Below, one piece after another: positions 63,290 to 64,000 of a stretch of 64,000 bases of DNA. The notes below the pieces were generated by a model. It was given only the letters and a program-made list of their open reading frames with translations, had not been told where the DNA came from and searched no databases. This DNA comes from Girardinichthys multiradiatus (lineage: Eukaryota; Chordata; Actinopteri; Cyprinodontiformes; Goodeidae), in NCBI RefSeq assembly GCF_021462225.1, contig NC_061812.1:48899363-48963362 (forward strand), read 5' to 3'. Every line of letters starts with the position of its first letter. Within the stretch, counting starts at the first letter, position 1. The position numbers and the translations under genes are program-made.

Positions 63290-64000
63290 ATGAAGGTTTC
63301 TTCAAAGAGCCGTTGTAGAAACTGATGGCTGTGGGCAGGAAGGATCTCCTGTGGCGCTCCGTCTTACAGCAGATCTGAAGAAGCCTCTGACTGCACAGTC
63401 TCATGAAAAGGATGCTCAGGGTTCTCCATAATGTTCTTCATTTTATGAAGAATCTGTCTTTCCACAATGATCTCCAGAGGTTCCAGAGGAGTCCCCAGAA
63501 CAGAACCAGCCTTTTTTATCACGTTGTCGAGCTTTTTTAAGTCCCTGGCTCTGATGCTGCTTCCACAGCAGATGATGGCAGAAGAGATCACACTTTCCAC
63601 AACAGACTTATAGAAGATATGCAGCATCTTGCTGCAAACACCAAAGAACCTAAGCTTCCTCAAGAAGTACAGTCTGCTCTGTCCCTTCTTGTAGATGGCT
63701 TCACAGTTGCATCTCCATTCTAGTCTGTTGTCCAGGTGAACACCAAGGTATTTATACTCCTCCACCACCTCCACTTCTTCTCCCATGATGGAAATAGTTT
63801 TTGACTTATTCCTGTTTCTCTTAAAATCTACAATCATCTCCTTTGCTTTATTCACGTTCAAGATGAGATGATTGTTTCCACACCATGCCACAAAGCGGTC
63901 CACCACCTTCCTGTACTCAGCTTCTTGTCTATCTCTGATCCACCCCACGACTGCAGAATCATCTAAGTATTTCTGCAGATGACAGGAGTCTGTCTTGTAC
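63290..64000 (-). pseudogene. Rex1-like LINE, RT C-terminal half, runs off the window
   Basis: The minus-strand frame 63948-63364 (194 codons) has VVDRFVAWCGNNHLILNVNK, AKEMIVDFKRNRNKSKTISI, YKYLGVHLDNRLEWRCNCEA and QSRLYFLRKLRFFGVCSKML. These follow the RT Asp-Asp box. The upstream part continues to 64000 and beyond. It is the best open Rex1-like frame in the window but lacks the catalytic core here. Confidence 0.82.

Overview
This is teleost fish nuclear DNA: interrupted genes with GT-AG introns, long TATC and TG microsatellites, and dense fish retroelements (Rex1, Rex3, L2- and L1-type LINEs) and Tc1/mariner elements. Two protein-coding genes can be supported, both on the + strand. The first is the last exon of CSTF1 (979-1238). 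The second is a complete CASS4: a first exon that codes only for Met at 2338-2340 and five further exons at 19116-25906, all in phase, giving 764 codons with an SH3 domain, a YxxP substrate region, a helical region and the Cas-family C-terminal domain. CSTF1 next to CASS4 in this order and orientation matches the human 20q13 arrangement and supports both names.

Layout. 1-1604: L2-type LINE remnant, then CSTF1 terminal exon and 3'UTR. 1605-2340: intergenic, with the CASS4 5' end. 2341-19115: CASS4 intron 1 (16.8 kb), holding a full-length dead Tc1 element (8287-9857), Rex3, Rex1 and L2 pieces and two copies of a tRNA-like SINE. 19116-25906: CASS4 exons 2-6. 26402-26813: a 412-bp TATC array. 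27076-29462: an L1-type ORF2 split by a well preserved DD36E-type Tc1/mariner transposon (27650-28920), then a G-rich block. 31500-36520: L2 tails, a probable hAT MITE and another SINE. 36527-36939: a 28S rRNA fragment wedged between L2 and Rex3 pieces. 36940-43950: stacked Rex3, L1, Rex1 and Tc1 pieces and a 437-bp solo LTR. 44150-44850: a 701-bp solo LTR whose near-identical inverted partner sits at 53463-54163.

46285-60668 holds decayed but ordered exons of a FAM120A-like gene on the + strand: exon 1 with a lost start and an internal deletion, then four later exons, two of them frameshifted. A complete but broken class I type endogenous retrovirus (47769-56506; two 516-bp LTRs, 5-bp target duplication, gag-pol-env) lies inside this pseudogene, and a younger 701-bp LTR lies inside its env. 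The window ends in Tc1, Rex3, TATC-array and Rex1 sequence.

I found no new biological system. The most unusual points are the 28S rRNA/LINE chimera, the FAM120A-like pseudogene hidden around an ERV, the DD36E transposon in an L1 endonuclease domain, a perfect 64-bp palindrome in the ERV gag, and the inverted LTR pair.
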